IMG/VR virus record: IMGVR_UViG_3300023174_003623
Span: 90,778 to 154,777 of that record
Origin: a virus
DNA: 64,000 nucleotides
Reading direction: 5' to 3' (one strand)
The translations under genes were made by a program, and so were the position numbers. Positions 1-8,787 of the stretch are shown one piece after another (position 1 is the first letter of the stretch; every line of letters begins with the position of its first letter). The notes below the pieces were generated by a model that worked only from the letters and a program-made list of their open reading frames with translations, made no database searches and was not told where the DNA came from.

Positions 1-1
1 G

Positions 2-1666
2 TCTATGTTTGTTCCTATCAATTCAGCATATAATGTATCTATTCCTACAAATATTTCAAATGCAGGAATTTCATTTATTGTAGGATCAAACCAAGCTACT
101 ATCTTTATTGCTAATAGTGCTGGTAGTTGGGATACTGGTGCAGGTACAAGTTCTGCACAATATGGTCTAGAAGCAATTGTAGCTAATACACTTATAGTTG
201 GTAGTATTCTAAAAGCTGGTAATGCTACATTAGGTATACAAGATCTTCGTATTACTGGATTTGCTGCTAACGCTGTATATTCTGCTGGTAATACAACTTA
301 TGTAGTTAATTTAAATACCAATTATAGTTTATCTTCTAATTTTTATGCAAATACAATTGTAAACAATTGGGAATACTATAACGCAGTTTCTAAAGCTCCT
401 AGTCCTTCAGTTTATCAAAAGAGTTTTGGTGGTAATTCGGCAGTTGTCGATGAACTTCATGTTGTAGTTGCCGATGAAGATGGCAAATTTACTGGTGTTC
501 CCGGTACAATTCTTGAAGTATTCCAAGGTCTTTCAAGAGCTACAGATGCTAAAACACAAGATGGTAATACATTATACTACAAAAATGTAATTAATCAAAA
601 TTCAAATTATGTTTGGTGGGCATCTGATCGTGGTGGTTCTAGTTCAGCAACTTCTCTTGTAATTACCAATTCAACTAATTCTAAACCAATGACTTTATCA
701 TTTATTAATGGTTCAGATGGTGTTGATGAATCAAGCATTGCAATTGGCAATTTAACTCGTGCTTATGACAAATTTAAATCCGCAGAAGATATTGATGTTT
801 CGCTCATTCTTCAAGGTAAAGCTCGTGGTGGGTCTACACAACCAACTGGTGCTGTTGCCACTGCTGTTGGATATCAACTTGCAAATTATTTAATTGATAA
901 TATTGCTGGCTCTCGCAAAGATTGTGTAGTGTTTATATCACCAGATAAAGATGATGTTGTCAACAATATTGGTAAAGATGAATATCAAGATATTGTTGAT
1001 TTTAGACTTGCGCTTTCTTCTAGTTCATATGCTGTGATAGACTCTGGTTATAAATACCAATATGACAAGTATAATGATGTTTATCGTTGGGTTCCTTTGA
1101 ATGGTGATATTGCTGGTCTTGCAGTTCGTACTGATAATTTAAGAGATCCATGGTGGTCACCTGCTGGTTTTAATCGTGGTCAAATTAAAAATATCATTAA
1201 ACTAGCTTATAATCCTGCTAAAGCAGAACGTGACATTCTTTATAAGAATGATATTAATCCAGTCTGCATATTCCCCGGCCAAGGTACGGTGTTATTTGGT
1301 GATAAAACGCTTCTTGGCAAACCAAGTGCATTTGACCGAATCAACGTTCGTCGTTTGTTCATCGTTCTTGAAAAAGCAATTGCAACTGCCGCTAAATTTA
1401 CGTTATTTGAATTTAATGATGCATTTACAAGAGCACAATTTAGAAACTTAGTTGAACCTTTCCTAAGAGACGTTCAGGGTCGTCGTGGTATCTACGACTT
1501 CAAGGTTGTTTGTGATGAAACAAACAATACTGGTGAAGTTATTGACCGCAACGAATTTGTAGGAGACATTTACATCAAACCAGCACGCAGCATCAACTTT
1601 ATTCAGTTGAACTTTGTAGCAGTTAGAACTGGTGTCGAATTCTCTGAAGTTGTTGGCAATTTCTAA
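2..1666 (+). CDS. 18: Contractile tail sheath protein (gp18), 5' end cut by window
   Basis: Forms the contractile sheath around the tail tube. The frame is open to the first base of the window, and the visible 554 codons are shorter than T4 gp18 (659 aa), so the N-terminus probably lies upstream and the ATG at 5 is internal. The C-terminal third is the conserved sheath core with the pattern RGIYDFKVVCDETNNT, then 'PARSINFIQLNFVAVRTG' close to the end. It is followed at 32 bp by the tail tube gene, as in T4. The middle is rich in Gly/Ser/Thr/Asn and probably forms the variable outer domains. Confidence 0.93.
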   Translation, partial: SMFVPINSAYNVSIPTNISNAGISFIVGSNQATIFIANSAGSWDTGAGTSSAQYGLEAIVANTLIVGSILKAGNATLGIQDLRITGFAANAVYSAGNTTYVVNLNTNYSLSSNFYANTIVNNWEYYNAVSKAPSPSVYQKSFGGNSAVVDELHVVVADEDGKFTGVPGTILEVFQGLSRATDAKTQDGNTLYYKNVINQNSNYVWWASDRGGSSSATSLVITNSTNSKPMTLSFINGSDGVDESSIAIGNLTRAYDKFKSAEDIDVSLILQGKARGGSTQPTGAVATAVGYQLANYLIDNIAGSRKDCVVFISPDKDDVVNNIGKDEYQDIVDFRLALSSSSYAVIDSGYKYQYDKYNDVYRWVPLNGDIAGLAVRTDNLRDPWWSPAGFNRGQIKNIIKLAYNPAKAERDILYKNDINPVCIFPGQGTVLFGDKTLLGKPSAFDRINVRRLFIVLEKAIATAAKFTLFEFNDAFTRAQFRNLVEPFLRDVQGRRGIYDFKVVCDETNNTGEVIDRNEFVGDIYIKPARSINFIQLNFVAVRTGVEFSEVVGNF

Positions 1667-1672
1667 TAAATA
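1665..1672 (+). promoter_or_regulatory. Possible late promoter AATAAATA before gene 19
   Basis: Differs in one base from the T4 late consensus TATAAATA. It overlaps the stop codon of gene 18 and sits about 25 bp before the tail tube start. Weaker than the perfect copies elsewhere in the window. Confidence 0.4.
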
Positions 1673-1697
1673 GGTTTAACTAGCAAGGAGAATTTAA

Positions 1698-2249
1698 ATG
1701 GCTTTCAATATTAATGAAATTAAAAGTCAAATGTTATTTGATGGAGCGCGACCTGCGCTCTTTCAGGTAACTCTACAAAACCCTGCAAATTCTGTAGCAG
1801 ATATTAAGTTTCCATTTATGTGTGAGGCTACAGCATTACCCGCAGCAGATGTTGGTACAGTTCAAGTCCCATATTTTGGTAGATTTATCAAATTAGCTGG
1901 AGACCGTGTTTATGCTGATTGGCAGGTAACTATTATTAATGATGAAGATTTTTTAGTTAGAAATGCCCTTGAAGAGTGGTCTAATAAGATTAACTCTTTC
2001 CAAGGTAACATTAGAGCTTTTGGATCAGCATCACCATTATTATATAAGTCACAGGCGCAAGTAATTCAATATTCAAAAACTGGTGTTCCAATTCGGACTT
2101 ATCAATTTAATGGAATTTTCCCAACTGTTATAAGCGATATTCCGCTTTCATGGTCTACACAAAATGAAATTGAAAGATTTACGGTAACCTTTGCCGTTGA
2201 TTATTGGGAAGTTTCCGGTGGAATTACCGGAAATGCGGGCGGTATTTAA
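1698..2249 (+). CDS. 19: Tail tube protein (gp19)
   Basis: Main subunit of the inner tail tube; 183 aa against 163 in T4. Features typical of the family are the N-terminal MAFNINEIKSQ followed by 'DGARPALFQVTL', a central LEEWSNKINS segment and a C-terminal 'VTFAVDYWEV'. AAGGAG lies 8 bp before the ATG. It stands between sheath and portal genes as in T4 and is followed by a terminator. Confidence 0.93.
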   Translation: MAFNINEIKSQMLFDGARPALFQVTLQNPANSVADIKFPFMCEATALPAADVGTVQVPYFGRFIKLAGDRVYADWQVTIINDEDFLVRNALEEWSNKINSFQGNIRAFGSASPLLYKSQAQVIQYSKTGVPIRTYQFNGIFPTVISDIPLSWSTQNEIERFTVTFAVDYWEVSGGITGNAGGI

Positions 2250-2255
2250 TAATAA

Positions 2256-2283
2256 AGGGGGAAAATTTCTTCCCCCTATTTTT
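2256..2283 (+). terminator. Rho-independent terminator after gene 19
   Basis: 8-bp perfect stem AGGGGGAA/TTCCCCCT (2256-2263 with 2270-2277), 6-base loop, then ATTTTT. It separates the tail tube gene from the portal gene. Confidence 0.8.
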
Positions 2284-2297
2284 AGTGAGATAATATA

Positions 2298-3857
2298 ATG
2301 GCAGGATCACCAAGTATTTTTGGGTTTCAATTCAAGCGAAAAAAAGAAGATGATAAAAGCAATAACGAATCATTCGCACCGTTAATTCAAGATGACGGTG
2401 CAGTCGCTGTTGCGGCTGGTGGTGCATATGGTACTTATGTAGATTTAGAAGGTTCTGCTCGTACAGAAGCAGAACTTGTTACCAAATACCGAGAAATGTC
2501 GCTTCATGCAGAACTCGATTCTGCAATTGAAGATATTGTTAATGAAGCGATTATTGTAGATGATGATTTTGATCGCGCTATCGAAATCAATCTAGATAAA
2601 ACTGGACTTTCTGATAAACTTAAAGGTGCTATTCGTCAAGAGTTTTCTCAAATTCTTCAGTTGTTTGAATTCAATACACACAGCTATGATATCTTTAGAC
2701 GTTGGTATATTGATGGTAGACTATACTATCATGTAATTATCGATGATGCTAGACCCCAAGATGGTATTAAAGAATTTCGGTATATAGATCCAAGAAAAAT
2801 TCGTAAGATTCGTGAAGTAAAGAAAAAGCCTATACCAAATTTTAACATTGAAGTTACAAAAAATCAACAAGAATATTTTATATACAATGAAAAGGGGTTT
2901 AGTCAAAACATAGGCCCAACTTCTACTGGTACTGGTAGCACTGGTGTTAAGATTTCTGCTGATGCAATTCTTCATATTACATCAGGATTAACAGATAAAA
3001 ACAATCAATTAGTATTAGGATTTCTTCATACTGCAATTAAGCCATTAAATCAACTTAGAACACTTGAAGATGCCACATTAATTTATAGAATTTCTCGCGC
3101 ACCAGAACGTCGAGTATTTTATATCGATGTAGGTAACTTGCCTAAAATGAAAGCTGAACAATATCTTCGTGATATTATGGCAAGATTTAAAAACCGAGTT
3201 GTGTACGATTCTTCTACTGGTGAAGTAAGAGATGACAGAAAGTTTATGACCATGTTAGAAGATTTCTGGCTACCTCGTCGTGAAGGTGGTAAAGGAACAG
3301 AAATTCAAACACTTCCTCCCGGTCAAAATTTGGGGCAATTAGAAGATGTTAAATACTTTCAAAGAAATCTTTACAAAGCTTTAAAAATTCCTGTCAATCG
3401 TATTGAACCTGAACAGACTTACAATCTTGGTCGTGCAACTGAAATTACAAGAGACGAAGTGAAATTTGCTAAATTTGTAAATAGATTGCAGACTCGTTTT
3501 GCAACTTTATTTTTAAATGCTCTTGAAAAACAATTAATTCTTAAAAAGATTATCACACCAGAAGATTGGGTGGTTCTCAGTAATTCAATATCATTTGATT
3601 TTGCTAGAGATAATCATTATGCAGAATTGAAAGAATTAGAAATTGTAAACAACAGAATGGCGGCTGTACAAGCTGTAGACCCATTTGTTGGAAAATATTT
3701 CTCAGTTGAGTGGGTTCAGAAAAACCTTTTACGTCAAAAAGATGAAGATATAGAAGAAATTATGCAACAAATAGGTAATGAAGTCCAGCAGGGAATTATT
3801 CAACCTGTAGAACAACCAGAGCAGGCTGCTGCTCCTGCCAAATCAAGTAAAAAATAA
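2298..3857 (+). CDS. 20: Portal vertex protein (gp20)
   Basis: Dodecameric portal through which DNA is packaged and ejected; 519 aa, close to T4 gp20 (524 aa). Recognised by overall T4-type portal sequence: 'DLEGSARTEAELVTKYREM' near residue 50, then 'SAIEDIVNEAI', 'YRISRAPERRVFYIDVGNLP', and 'ALKIPVNRIEPE' with 'TEITRDEVKFAKFV' in the C-terminal half. The last about 30 residues are Gln/Pro/Ala-rich and probably disordered. Standard T4 position before the prohead core genes. Confidence 0.95.
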   Translation: MAGSPSIFGFQFKRKKEDDKSNNESFAPLIQDDGAVAVAAGGAYGTYVDLEGSARTEAELVTKYREMSLHAELDSAIEDIVNEAIIVDDDFDRAIEINLDKTGLSDKLKGAIRQEFSQILQLFEFNTHSYDIFRRWYIDGRLYYHVIIDDARPQDGIKEFRYIDPRKIRKIREVKKKPIPNFNIEVTKNQQEYFIYNEKGFSQNIGPTSTGTGSTGVKISADAILHITSGLTDKNNQLVLGFLHTAIKPLNQLRTLEDATLIYRISRAPERRVFYIDVGNLPKMKAEQYLRDIMARFKNRVVYDSSTGEVRDDRKFMTMLEDFWLPRREGGKGTEIQTLPPGQNLGQLEDVKYFQRNLYKALKIPVNRIEPEQTYNLGRATEITRDEVKFAKFVNRLQTRFATLFLNALEKQLILKKIITPEDWVVLSNSISFDFARDNHYAELKELEIVNNRMAAVQAVDPFVGKYFSVEWVQKNLLRQKDEDIEEIMQQIGNEVQQGIIQPVEQPEQAAAPAKSSKK

Positions 3858-3860
3858 TTT

Positions 3861-3868
3861 TATAAATA
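3861..3868 (+). promoter_or_regulatory. Late promoter TATAAATA before prohead core genes
   Basis: Perfect T4-type late promoter 12 bp before the ATG at 3881, so the transcript would have a very short leader. Confidence 0.65.
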
Positions 3869-3880
3869 TAGGAAATTACC

Positions 3881-4141
3881 ATGTCTAATATAGAAATAAT
3901 TGATTTAATTAAGTATGCAAATGAAAATCAACCTGTAAATTTTTCGGCTGCATTAGACAATATTTTAAGTCAAAAGACATTAGATGCTCTTGTTACAAAA
4001 AAAGAAGAAGTATCATCTACAATGTTCAATGGCCCAGATGATGAAGAATATGAAGATGATGAAGAATATGAAGATGATGAAGAATATGAAAATACAGAAG
4101 ACAACACCGAATTAGAAGACGATGGAGAAATAGATGATTAA
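3881..4141 (+). CDS. Small acidic prohead core-like protein (gp67 position)
   Basis: 86 aa. The N-terminal half is ordinary; the C-terminal half is almost entirely Asp/Glu/Tyr. Position between portal and protease genes and strong acidity match T4 gp67, a prohead core protein removed by gp21, but sequence identity cannot be judged here. Contains three perfect tandem copies of an 18-bp unit (see separate repeat). Overlaps the next gene by 8 bp. Confidence 0.6.
   Translation: MSNIEIIDLIKYANENQPVNFSAALDNILSQKTLDALVTKKEEVSSTMFNGPDDEEYEDDEEYEDDEEYENTEDNTELEDDGEIDD
4037..4090 (+). repeat. Three tandem 18-bp repeats inside acidic core gene
   Basis: GATGATGAAGAATATGAA occurs three times without change, encoding DDEEYE three times. 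In-frame, so copy number could change by slippage without breaking the gene. Confidence 0.95.
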
Positions 4142-5132
4142 TTTATCAGAACTTTTAGATCGTGCTAAAAAGAAGGCTTTAGAAAAACCTGATAATAAAG
4201 ATGGGTATGCTCCAAAAAGCACTGATGAATTACGATTCAAACGTAAACATGTAGTTAATACTACACCAGATGCTAATAAAAATGGTGATGATGTGTTCAA
4301 GGGCACCAGCGTTAAGGCTGTAGATCGTGCTGGAACACGCTTTGGTTATAATCCCGGTCAAGATGAAGAAGTTTATGAAGAAGTCAAGAAGAAAAAAGTG
4401 TGCAAGGAATGTGGTAAAAAATACACAGGAAAGCAATGTTCTTGTTGCATGAATGAAGCAAAAACAAGAATGCCATTAGATGGGCACCCTTATCATAATA
4501 AATCTGATGCTGAATTAAAATACATAATTAAAGATGCGGGTGAAGCTGCTCAGGCTATGCGTGGTCAAGATTCCAAAGCTGAAAATAAATATTTAGACCA
4601 AGTTAATGATGCATCCACAATTCTTGCTTATCGTCAAAAGCTTCAAAAAAATTCTTATGAACCAGATGGTGAACATATTTCTGAAATGCAATGGAATTAT
4701 GGAAAAAAAAGAGAACCATCACCAAATCCACACCCAGACCATGAATTCAATAAATTATCAGACAAAGAATTAAAAAATATTATAGACACACATAATCAAA
4801 CTTATCCAGAACGCAATGATTATGACCCAACCGGTAACAGACCTTCAAGAAAAACTCCATTAGGGAGTAATTGGTCTTATATGTCAGATAGAGACAAACA
4901 AAAAGAGATAAAACAAAACCCAAAAATTCAAGAATACTTGAAATCAGCTAAAAATTTTCCAATTGCTAAGGAGATCTTACGTTGGAGAGACGGTCAAGTT
5001 AATGAATCTGCTGCTCCCGGTAAAGAAGATTGGATTAAAGCAAATAAACAAAGATTTATCAAGCAATATGGTAAAGAAAAAGGATTAAAAATCCTTTATG
5101 CCAAAGCTTGGGCAATGTCAAAGGGTAAATAA
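4134..5132 (+). CDS. Prohead-region protein with Cys4 zinc-ribbon motif
   Basis: 332 aa, unknown function. It lies where T4 has gp68, between the acidic core protein and the protease, but is far longer than gp68. Visible features: N-terminal MINLSELLDRAKKKALEK helix; a zinc-binding pattern CKECGKKYTGKQCSCC near residues 91-106; a segment 'DAGEAAQAMRGQDSKAENK' followed by YLDQVNDA, seen in other phage head proteins; and a basic C-terminus 'KILYAKAWAMSKGK'. Low-complexity charged linkers suggest a multi-domain protein. Could be head cargo or a core component; not decided. Confidence 0.6.
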   Translation: MINLSELLDRAKKKALEKPDNKDGYAPKSTDELRFKRKHVVNTTPDANKNGDDVFKGTSVKAVDRAGTRFGYNPGQDEEVYEEVKKKKVCKECGKKYTGKQCSCCMNEAKTRMPLDGHPYHNKSDAELKYIIKDAGEAAQAMRGQDSKAENKYLDQVNDASTILAYRQKLQKNSYEPDGEHISEMQWNYGKKREPSPNPHPDHEFNKLSDKELKNIIDTHNQTYPERNDYDPTGNRPSRKTPLGSNWSYMSDRDKQKEIKQNPKIQEYLKSAKNFPIAKEILRWRDGQVNESAAPGKEDWIKANKQRFIKQYGKEKGLKILYAKAWAMSKGK

Positions 5133-5134
5133 CT

Positions 5135-5545
5135 ATGGCAACAATGATTAATAGATCTGGGGCTTCTGCAATTATTCATGTAACATCTAACGATTGTGTT
5201 GTTATTGCTGGTAATCCTACCGTTAGTAATATTGCATTTGGTAATAGCACTGTATTTGAAACCATAACAGGAGCTTCTATTACACAAGTTTGGTGGGGTT
5301 CTACAGGTATTTCAGGCAATTCTTATTGGGTGGTCAATCGAGGCTTAGGTAGTGCTGGTTCTCCAGTTACAACAGTTAATGCTAATACGGTTTTAGTTTT
5401 ACCAGATTCCGGTTATATGGATTACGCAGGTGCTGGTGCGGCGTTGATTAAAAATTTAACTGCCAATTGCTCAGTTGCTTTATATAATAGCACCACTGGT
5501 TATTTGATGGTTGAATTCCAAAAAACACCAACAATTGACAAATAA
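5135..5545 (+). CDS. Unknown small protein in the capsid cluster
   Basis: 136 aa, rich in Gly/Ser/Thr/Ala/Asn/Val with a beta-strand-like alternation and two adjacent Trp (VWWG). No recognised motif. Starts 2 bp after the preceding stop and ends 9 bp before the prohead protease, so it is probably late expressed with the head genes. A decoration or structural role is possible but is inference from position and composition only. Confidence 0.6.
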   Translation: MATMINRSGASAIIHVTSNDCVVIAGNPTVSNIAFGNSTVFETITGASITQVWWGSTGISGNSYWVVNRGLGSAGSPVTTVNANTVLVLPDSGYMDYAGAGAALIKNLTANCSVALYNSTTGYLMVEFQKTPTIDK

Positions 5546-5554
5546 GGAACTAAC

Positions 5555-6214
5555 ATGAAACTTATCTGCGAACAAATAGAAAATGTTAGATACGTTGTAG
5601 AATCTAAAGAATCTGGTAAAAAAGATTTCTACATTGAAGGCATTTTTATGCAAGGCGAAATTCAAAATAGAAACGGTCGAGTATATCCCGTTACTGTTTT
5701 AGAAAAAGAATGCGCTCGTTACATGAAAGAAGCTGTAAAGCAAAATAGAGCTTATGGCGAACTTGGGCATCCTAATGGCCCTTCAATTAATCTTGATCGA
5801 GTTTCTCATTTGATTACAGATCTTCGTCAAGAGGGATCTAATTTCTACGGTCGTGCTAAGATCATGGAAACTCCAATGGGAAATATCGTAAGAAATATTA
5901 TGGAAGGTGGCGGATCATTTGGTGTTTCTACTCGTGGTATGGGATCTATTAAAGAAAATAAATCTGGCGTTATGGAAGTACAAGACGATTTTCATCTCGC
6001 AACTGCCGCAGACATTGTTGCAGACCCTTCAGCCCCTGATGCATTTGTTCGTGGCATTATGGAAGGGGTTGAGTGGCTTTGGGACAATGGCATACTTAAG
6101 GCACATAAGCTTGAAGAGATGAAGACAACAATTACAAAGGCTTCATCAAAGAATCTCGAAGAAACAAAATTGAATGTTTTCAAGAGTTTTATCAACGAAT
6201 TAGTTAAAAGATAA
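5555..6214 (+). CDS. 21: Prohead core protease (gp21)
   Basis: Serine protease that matures the prohead by cutting scaffold, capsid and internal proteins after [L/I]xE. 219 aa against 212 in T4. Visible family motifs: 'GELGHPNGPSINLDRVSH' with the likely catalytic His near residue 72, and GGSFGVSTRGMG with the likely catalytic Ser near 125. Between core-region genes and scaffold gene, exactly the T4 order. It matters for the cargo proteins described elsewhere in this window because their N-termini carry candidate cleavage sites. Confidence 0.93.
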   Translation: MKLICEQIENVRYVVESKESGKKDFYIEGIFMQGEIQNRNGRVYPVTVLEKECARYMKEAVKQNRAYGELGHPNGPSINLDRVSHLITDLRQEGSNFYGRAKIMETPMGNIVRNIMEGGGSFGVSTRGMGSIKENKSGVMEVQDDFHLATAADIVADPSAPDAFVRGIMEGVEWLWDNGILKAHKLEEMKTTITKASSKNLEETKLNVFKSFINELVKR

Positions 6215-6219
6215 CTTTT

Positions 6220-6227
6220 AATAAATA
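6220..6227 (+). promoter_or_regulatory. Possible late promoter AATAAATA before scaffold gene
   Basis: One mismatch to TATAAATA, 33 bp before gene 22; GAGGAG ribosome-binding site follows at 6246. Confidence 0.45.
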
Positions 6228-6259
6228 CATAAAACATAATTTTTAGAGGAGTTTCTAAG

Positions 6260-7255
6260 ATGAACCTTACAGAAACAATAAAGAACATGAAACAAAATAT
6301 TAATGAAGCTGTTCAAAATGGTGGCGGTACTACTGGTGTATCCATGGTACCTGATCCAACAAATGTTCGTGCAAAGCCTCCCGGTAATAGCAAGATACAA
6401 GGGGATATGAAGGTAATCAATCCTATTGCTGGTGATGAAGAAGAAACAGACCCAGAAAACAATAGTGCACCTACAAATACATCCGCAGATAAAAATAGAG
6501 CCACAATTGCTGCAAAAGGAACTGGCATGAAAGAACATATCATTTCAATGTTCGACGGAGAAGATCTCTCTGAAGAATTCAAAGAAAAAGCTGGCACACT
6601 ATTTGAAGTTGCAGTAAATCAACGTGTTGCCGAACTTCAAGAAGAATTTGAAATTGTTCTTGCTGAAGAAATTGAAAAAATAGAAGAAGAAGCCACTGCT
6701 CAAATTGAAGAGCTTGTCGCTAAGCTTGACGAATATCTTTCTTATGTTGCCGAACAGTGGGTTGCCGAGAACGAAATCGCAATAGAAACTGGTCTCAAAG
6801 CTGATATTACAGAAGGTTTTATCGAAGGTTTAAGAGATCTTTTTGCAGAACATTATATTGATGTTCCTGATGAAAAATTTGATGTTGTTGAGGAATTGGC
6901 TGCTCGTGTTGAAGAACTTGAGGGTCAGTTAAACGAAGCTATAAACGAAAACATTAAGCTTAATTCTTCGATCACCGAAATGACTGCTGAAGAAACTTTT
7001 AATGAAGTTGCTGAAGGTCTTGCTTCTACTCAGGTAGAAAAATTCAAGCATTTGGCAGAAGGTATTGAATTTGATGACGTTTCAAATTTCAAGAAAAAGC
7101 TTAATATCATCAAAGAAAATTACTTCTCCACAGGAGTCGTAGAAAAGAAAACTTCTAATCTTCTAGAGGAATCTTTTGAAGGCGAAGAAGAACCAAAAAA
7201 TCATGGTCCAATGGCTAACTATGTTAGAGCCATTAGCAGGAACATTGTTAAGTAA
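6260..7255 (+). CDS. 22: Prohead scaffolding core protein (gp22)
   Basis: Assembles the internal core on which the capsid forms, then is degraded by gp21. 331 aa, somewhat longer than T4 gp22. Strongly acidic with long Glu/Lys/Leu coiled-coil stretches (for example around residues 110-150 and 205-240). Several [L/I]xE sites suit gp21 digestion. The N-terminus MNLTETIKNMKQNINEA is an amphipathic helix. Located between protease and major capsid genes as in T4. Confidence 0.88.
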   Translation: MNLTETIKNMKQNINEAVQNGGGTTGVSMVPDPTNVRAKPPGNSKIQGDMKVINPIAGDEEETDPENNSAPTNTSADKNRATIAAKGTGMKEHIISMFDGEDLSEEFKEKAGTLFEVAVNQRVAELQEEFEIVLAEEIEKIEEEATAQIEELVAKLDEYLSYVAEQWVAENEIAIETGLKADITEGFIEGLRDLFAEHYIDVPDEKFDVVEELAARVEELEGQLNEAINENIKLNSSITEMTAEETFNEVAEGLASTQVEKFKHLAEGIEFDDVSNFKKKLNIIKENYFSTGVVEKKTSNLLEESFEGEEEPKNHGPMANYVRAISRNIVK

Positions 7256-7267
7256 AAAAATTAAATT

Positions 7268-7275
7268 TATAAATA
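7268..7275 (+). promoter_or_regulatory. Late promoter TATAAATA for major capsid gene
   Basis: Perfect match, about 43 bp before the gene 23 start. Leader followed by AAAGGAG at 7304. Expected to be one of the strongest late promoters. Confidence 0.85.
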
Positions 7276-7317
7276 GTTAAAAGCAAAATAATTAATTGCT
7301 TACAAAGGAGAATCCCA

Positions 7318-8667
7318 ATGATGTTAACTGAAGATGCACAAAGAAAGTGGGCACCCGTTCTACAGCACCCAGATCTACCAAAGATCTCCGATGCTCATCG
7401 TCGTGCCGTAACCGCAATAATCCTAGAAAACACAGAGTACGCTCTCCGTGAAGCCGGTGCCCATCTTGGTCATCAAAGACTTCTAGGTGAAGATGCACCC
7501 AACAACGCAATCGGCAACCCAGCCTCAGATAATTCTGGTGCTATCGATACCTTCGATCCAGTATTAATTTCATTGGTTCGTCGCTCAATGCCAAATCTAA
7601 TTGCCTATGATATCTGCGGCGTTCAGCCAATGACAGGTCCAACTGGTTTGATTTTCGCAATGCGTTCACGTTATACTAATCAAACTGGCACTGAAGCGTT
7701 ATTTAACGAAGCAAATTCAATGTTTGCTACAACAAGAATAGCAGGCACTGGCCTTGGTAATAACTCTGTTGGTACTTCTCCCGTTGCAAACAACAGCATT
7801 ACGAATAACCTTTACAACACTGGTAAAGGTGCTCTTACTGCTAATGCCGAAGCTTTAGGTACAACCAATAACCCAGACATTCCTCAAATGGCTTTCAGCA
7901 TCGAGAAGGTAACCGTAACGGCTCTAACTCGTGCTCTAAAAGCTGAATACACAATGGAACTTGCTCAGGATCTAAAGGCTATTCATGGTCTAGATGCCGA
8001 AACAGAACTATCTAATATTCTAAGTTCTGAAATTCTAGCTGAAATCAACCGTGAAGTCATTCGTACAATCAACATTACTGCAAGACAAGGTGCCAGTTCT
8101 GGTACAACTACTGCCGGTGTGTTCGACCTTGATACGGACTCCAATGGTCGTTGGTCAGTTGAAAAGTTCAAAGGTCTAATGTTCCAAGTAGAACGTGAAT
8201 GTAATCAGATTGCCAAAGAAACCCGTCGTGGTAAAGGCAATATTCTAATCTGCTCTTCTGACGTAGCTTCTGCTCTTCAGATGGCAGGTGTTCTAGATTA
8301 CGCTCCTGCTCTAAATAGCAATAACCTAAATGTTGACGATACTGGCAACACCTTTGCTGGTGTTCTAAATGGTCGTATCCGTGTCTACATTGACCCATAT
8401 ACAACTGGTAATTATCTAACAACTGGTTATAAAGGTTCAAGCCCATTCGATGCCGGTCTATTCTATTGCCCATATGTTCCACTACAAATGGTTCGTGCGG
8501 TCGATCAGGGTAGCTTCCAGCCAAAGATTGGTTTCAAGACCCGCTACGGTATTGTTGCTAATCCATTCGCTGAAGCCACTAATGCTGCCACACCAGCAAA
8601 TAGCGGTCGTCTAGTAGAAGATTCTAACGTCTACTATCGTCGTATGGTTGTTACCAACATCATGTAA
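7318..8667 (+). CDS. 23: Major capsid protein (gp23)
   Basis: Hexamer-forming capsid protein, 449 aa (T4: 521). Characteristic T4-type segments: 'VLISLVRRSMPNLIAYDICG' near residue 81, then VQPMTGPTGLIFAMRSRY; a central 'MAFSIEKVTVTALTRALKAE' followed by YTMELAQDLKAIHGLDAETEL; and C-terminal 'PKIGFKTRYGIVANPF'. A likely gp21 cleavage site is LLGE|D after residue 58, which would remove an N-terminal peptide as in T4. No gp24-type vertex paralogue is seen in this window. Codons are more C-ending than those of the neighbours, as expected for a very highly expressed gene. Confidence 0.97.
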   Translation: MMLTEDAQRKWAPVLQHPDLPKISDAHRRAVTAIILENTEYALREAGAHLGHQRLLGEDAPNNAIGNPASDNSGAIDTFDPVLISLVRRSMPNLIAYDICGVQPMTGPTGLIFAMRSRYTNQTGTEALFNEANSMFATTRIAGTGLGNNSVGTSPVANNSITNNLYNTGKGALTANAEALGTTNNPDIPQMAFSIEKVTVTALTRALKAEYTMELAQDLKAIHGLDAETELSNILSSEILAEINREVIRTINITARQGASSGTTTAGVFDLDTDSNGRWSVEKFKGLMFQVERECNQIAKETRRGKGNILICSSDVASALQMAGVLDYAPALNSNNLNVDDTGNTFAGVLNGRIRVYIDPYTTGNYLTTGYKGSSPFDAGLFYCPYVPLQMVRAVDQGSFQPKIGFKTRYGIVANPFAEATNAATPANSGRLVEDSNVYYRRMVVTNIM

Positions 8668-8678
8668 TTAAGGTACAA

Positions 8679-8705
8679 AAAGAGGGGGTTTATGCCCCCT
8701 CTTTC
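8679..8705 (+). terminator. Terminator 1 after major capsid gene
   Basis: 10-bp stem AAAGAGGGGG/CCCCCTCTTT (8679-8688 with 8695-8704), 6-base loop; short T-rich tail. Confidence 0.8.
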
Positions 8706-8730
8706 CTTATAAGAAGATTGTTATAAATTA

Positions 8731-8758
8731 TAGGAGAGTAACCCTCTCCTATTTTTTT
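8731..8758 (+). terminator. Terminator 2 after major capsid gene
   Basis: 8-bp stem TAGGAGAG/CTCTCCTA (8731-8738 with 8744-8751) followed by seven T. With terminator 1 it forms a tandem pair insulating gene 23. Confidence 0.85.
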
Positions 8759-8759
8759 G

Positions 8760-8767
8760 TATAAATA
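8760..8767 (+). promoter_or_regulatory. Late promoter TATAAATA
   Basis: Perfect match directly after terminator 2 and 20 bp before the start at 8788. Confidence 0.8.
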
Positions 8768-8787
8768 TTATGATAAAGGAGATTTTT

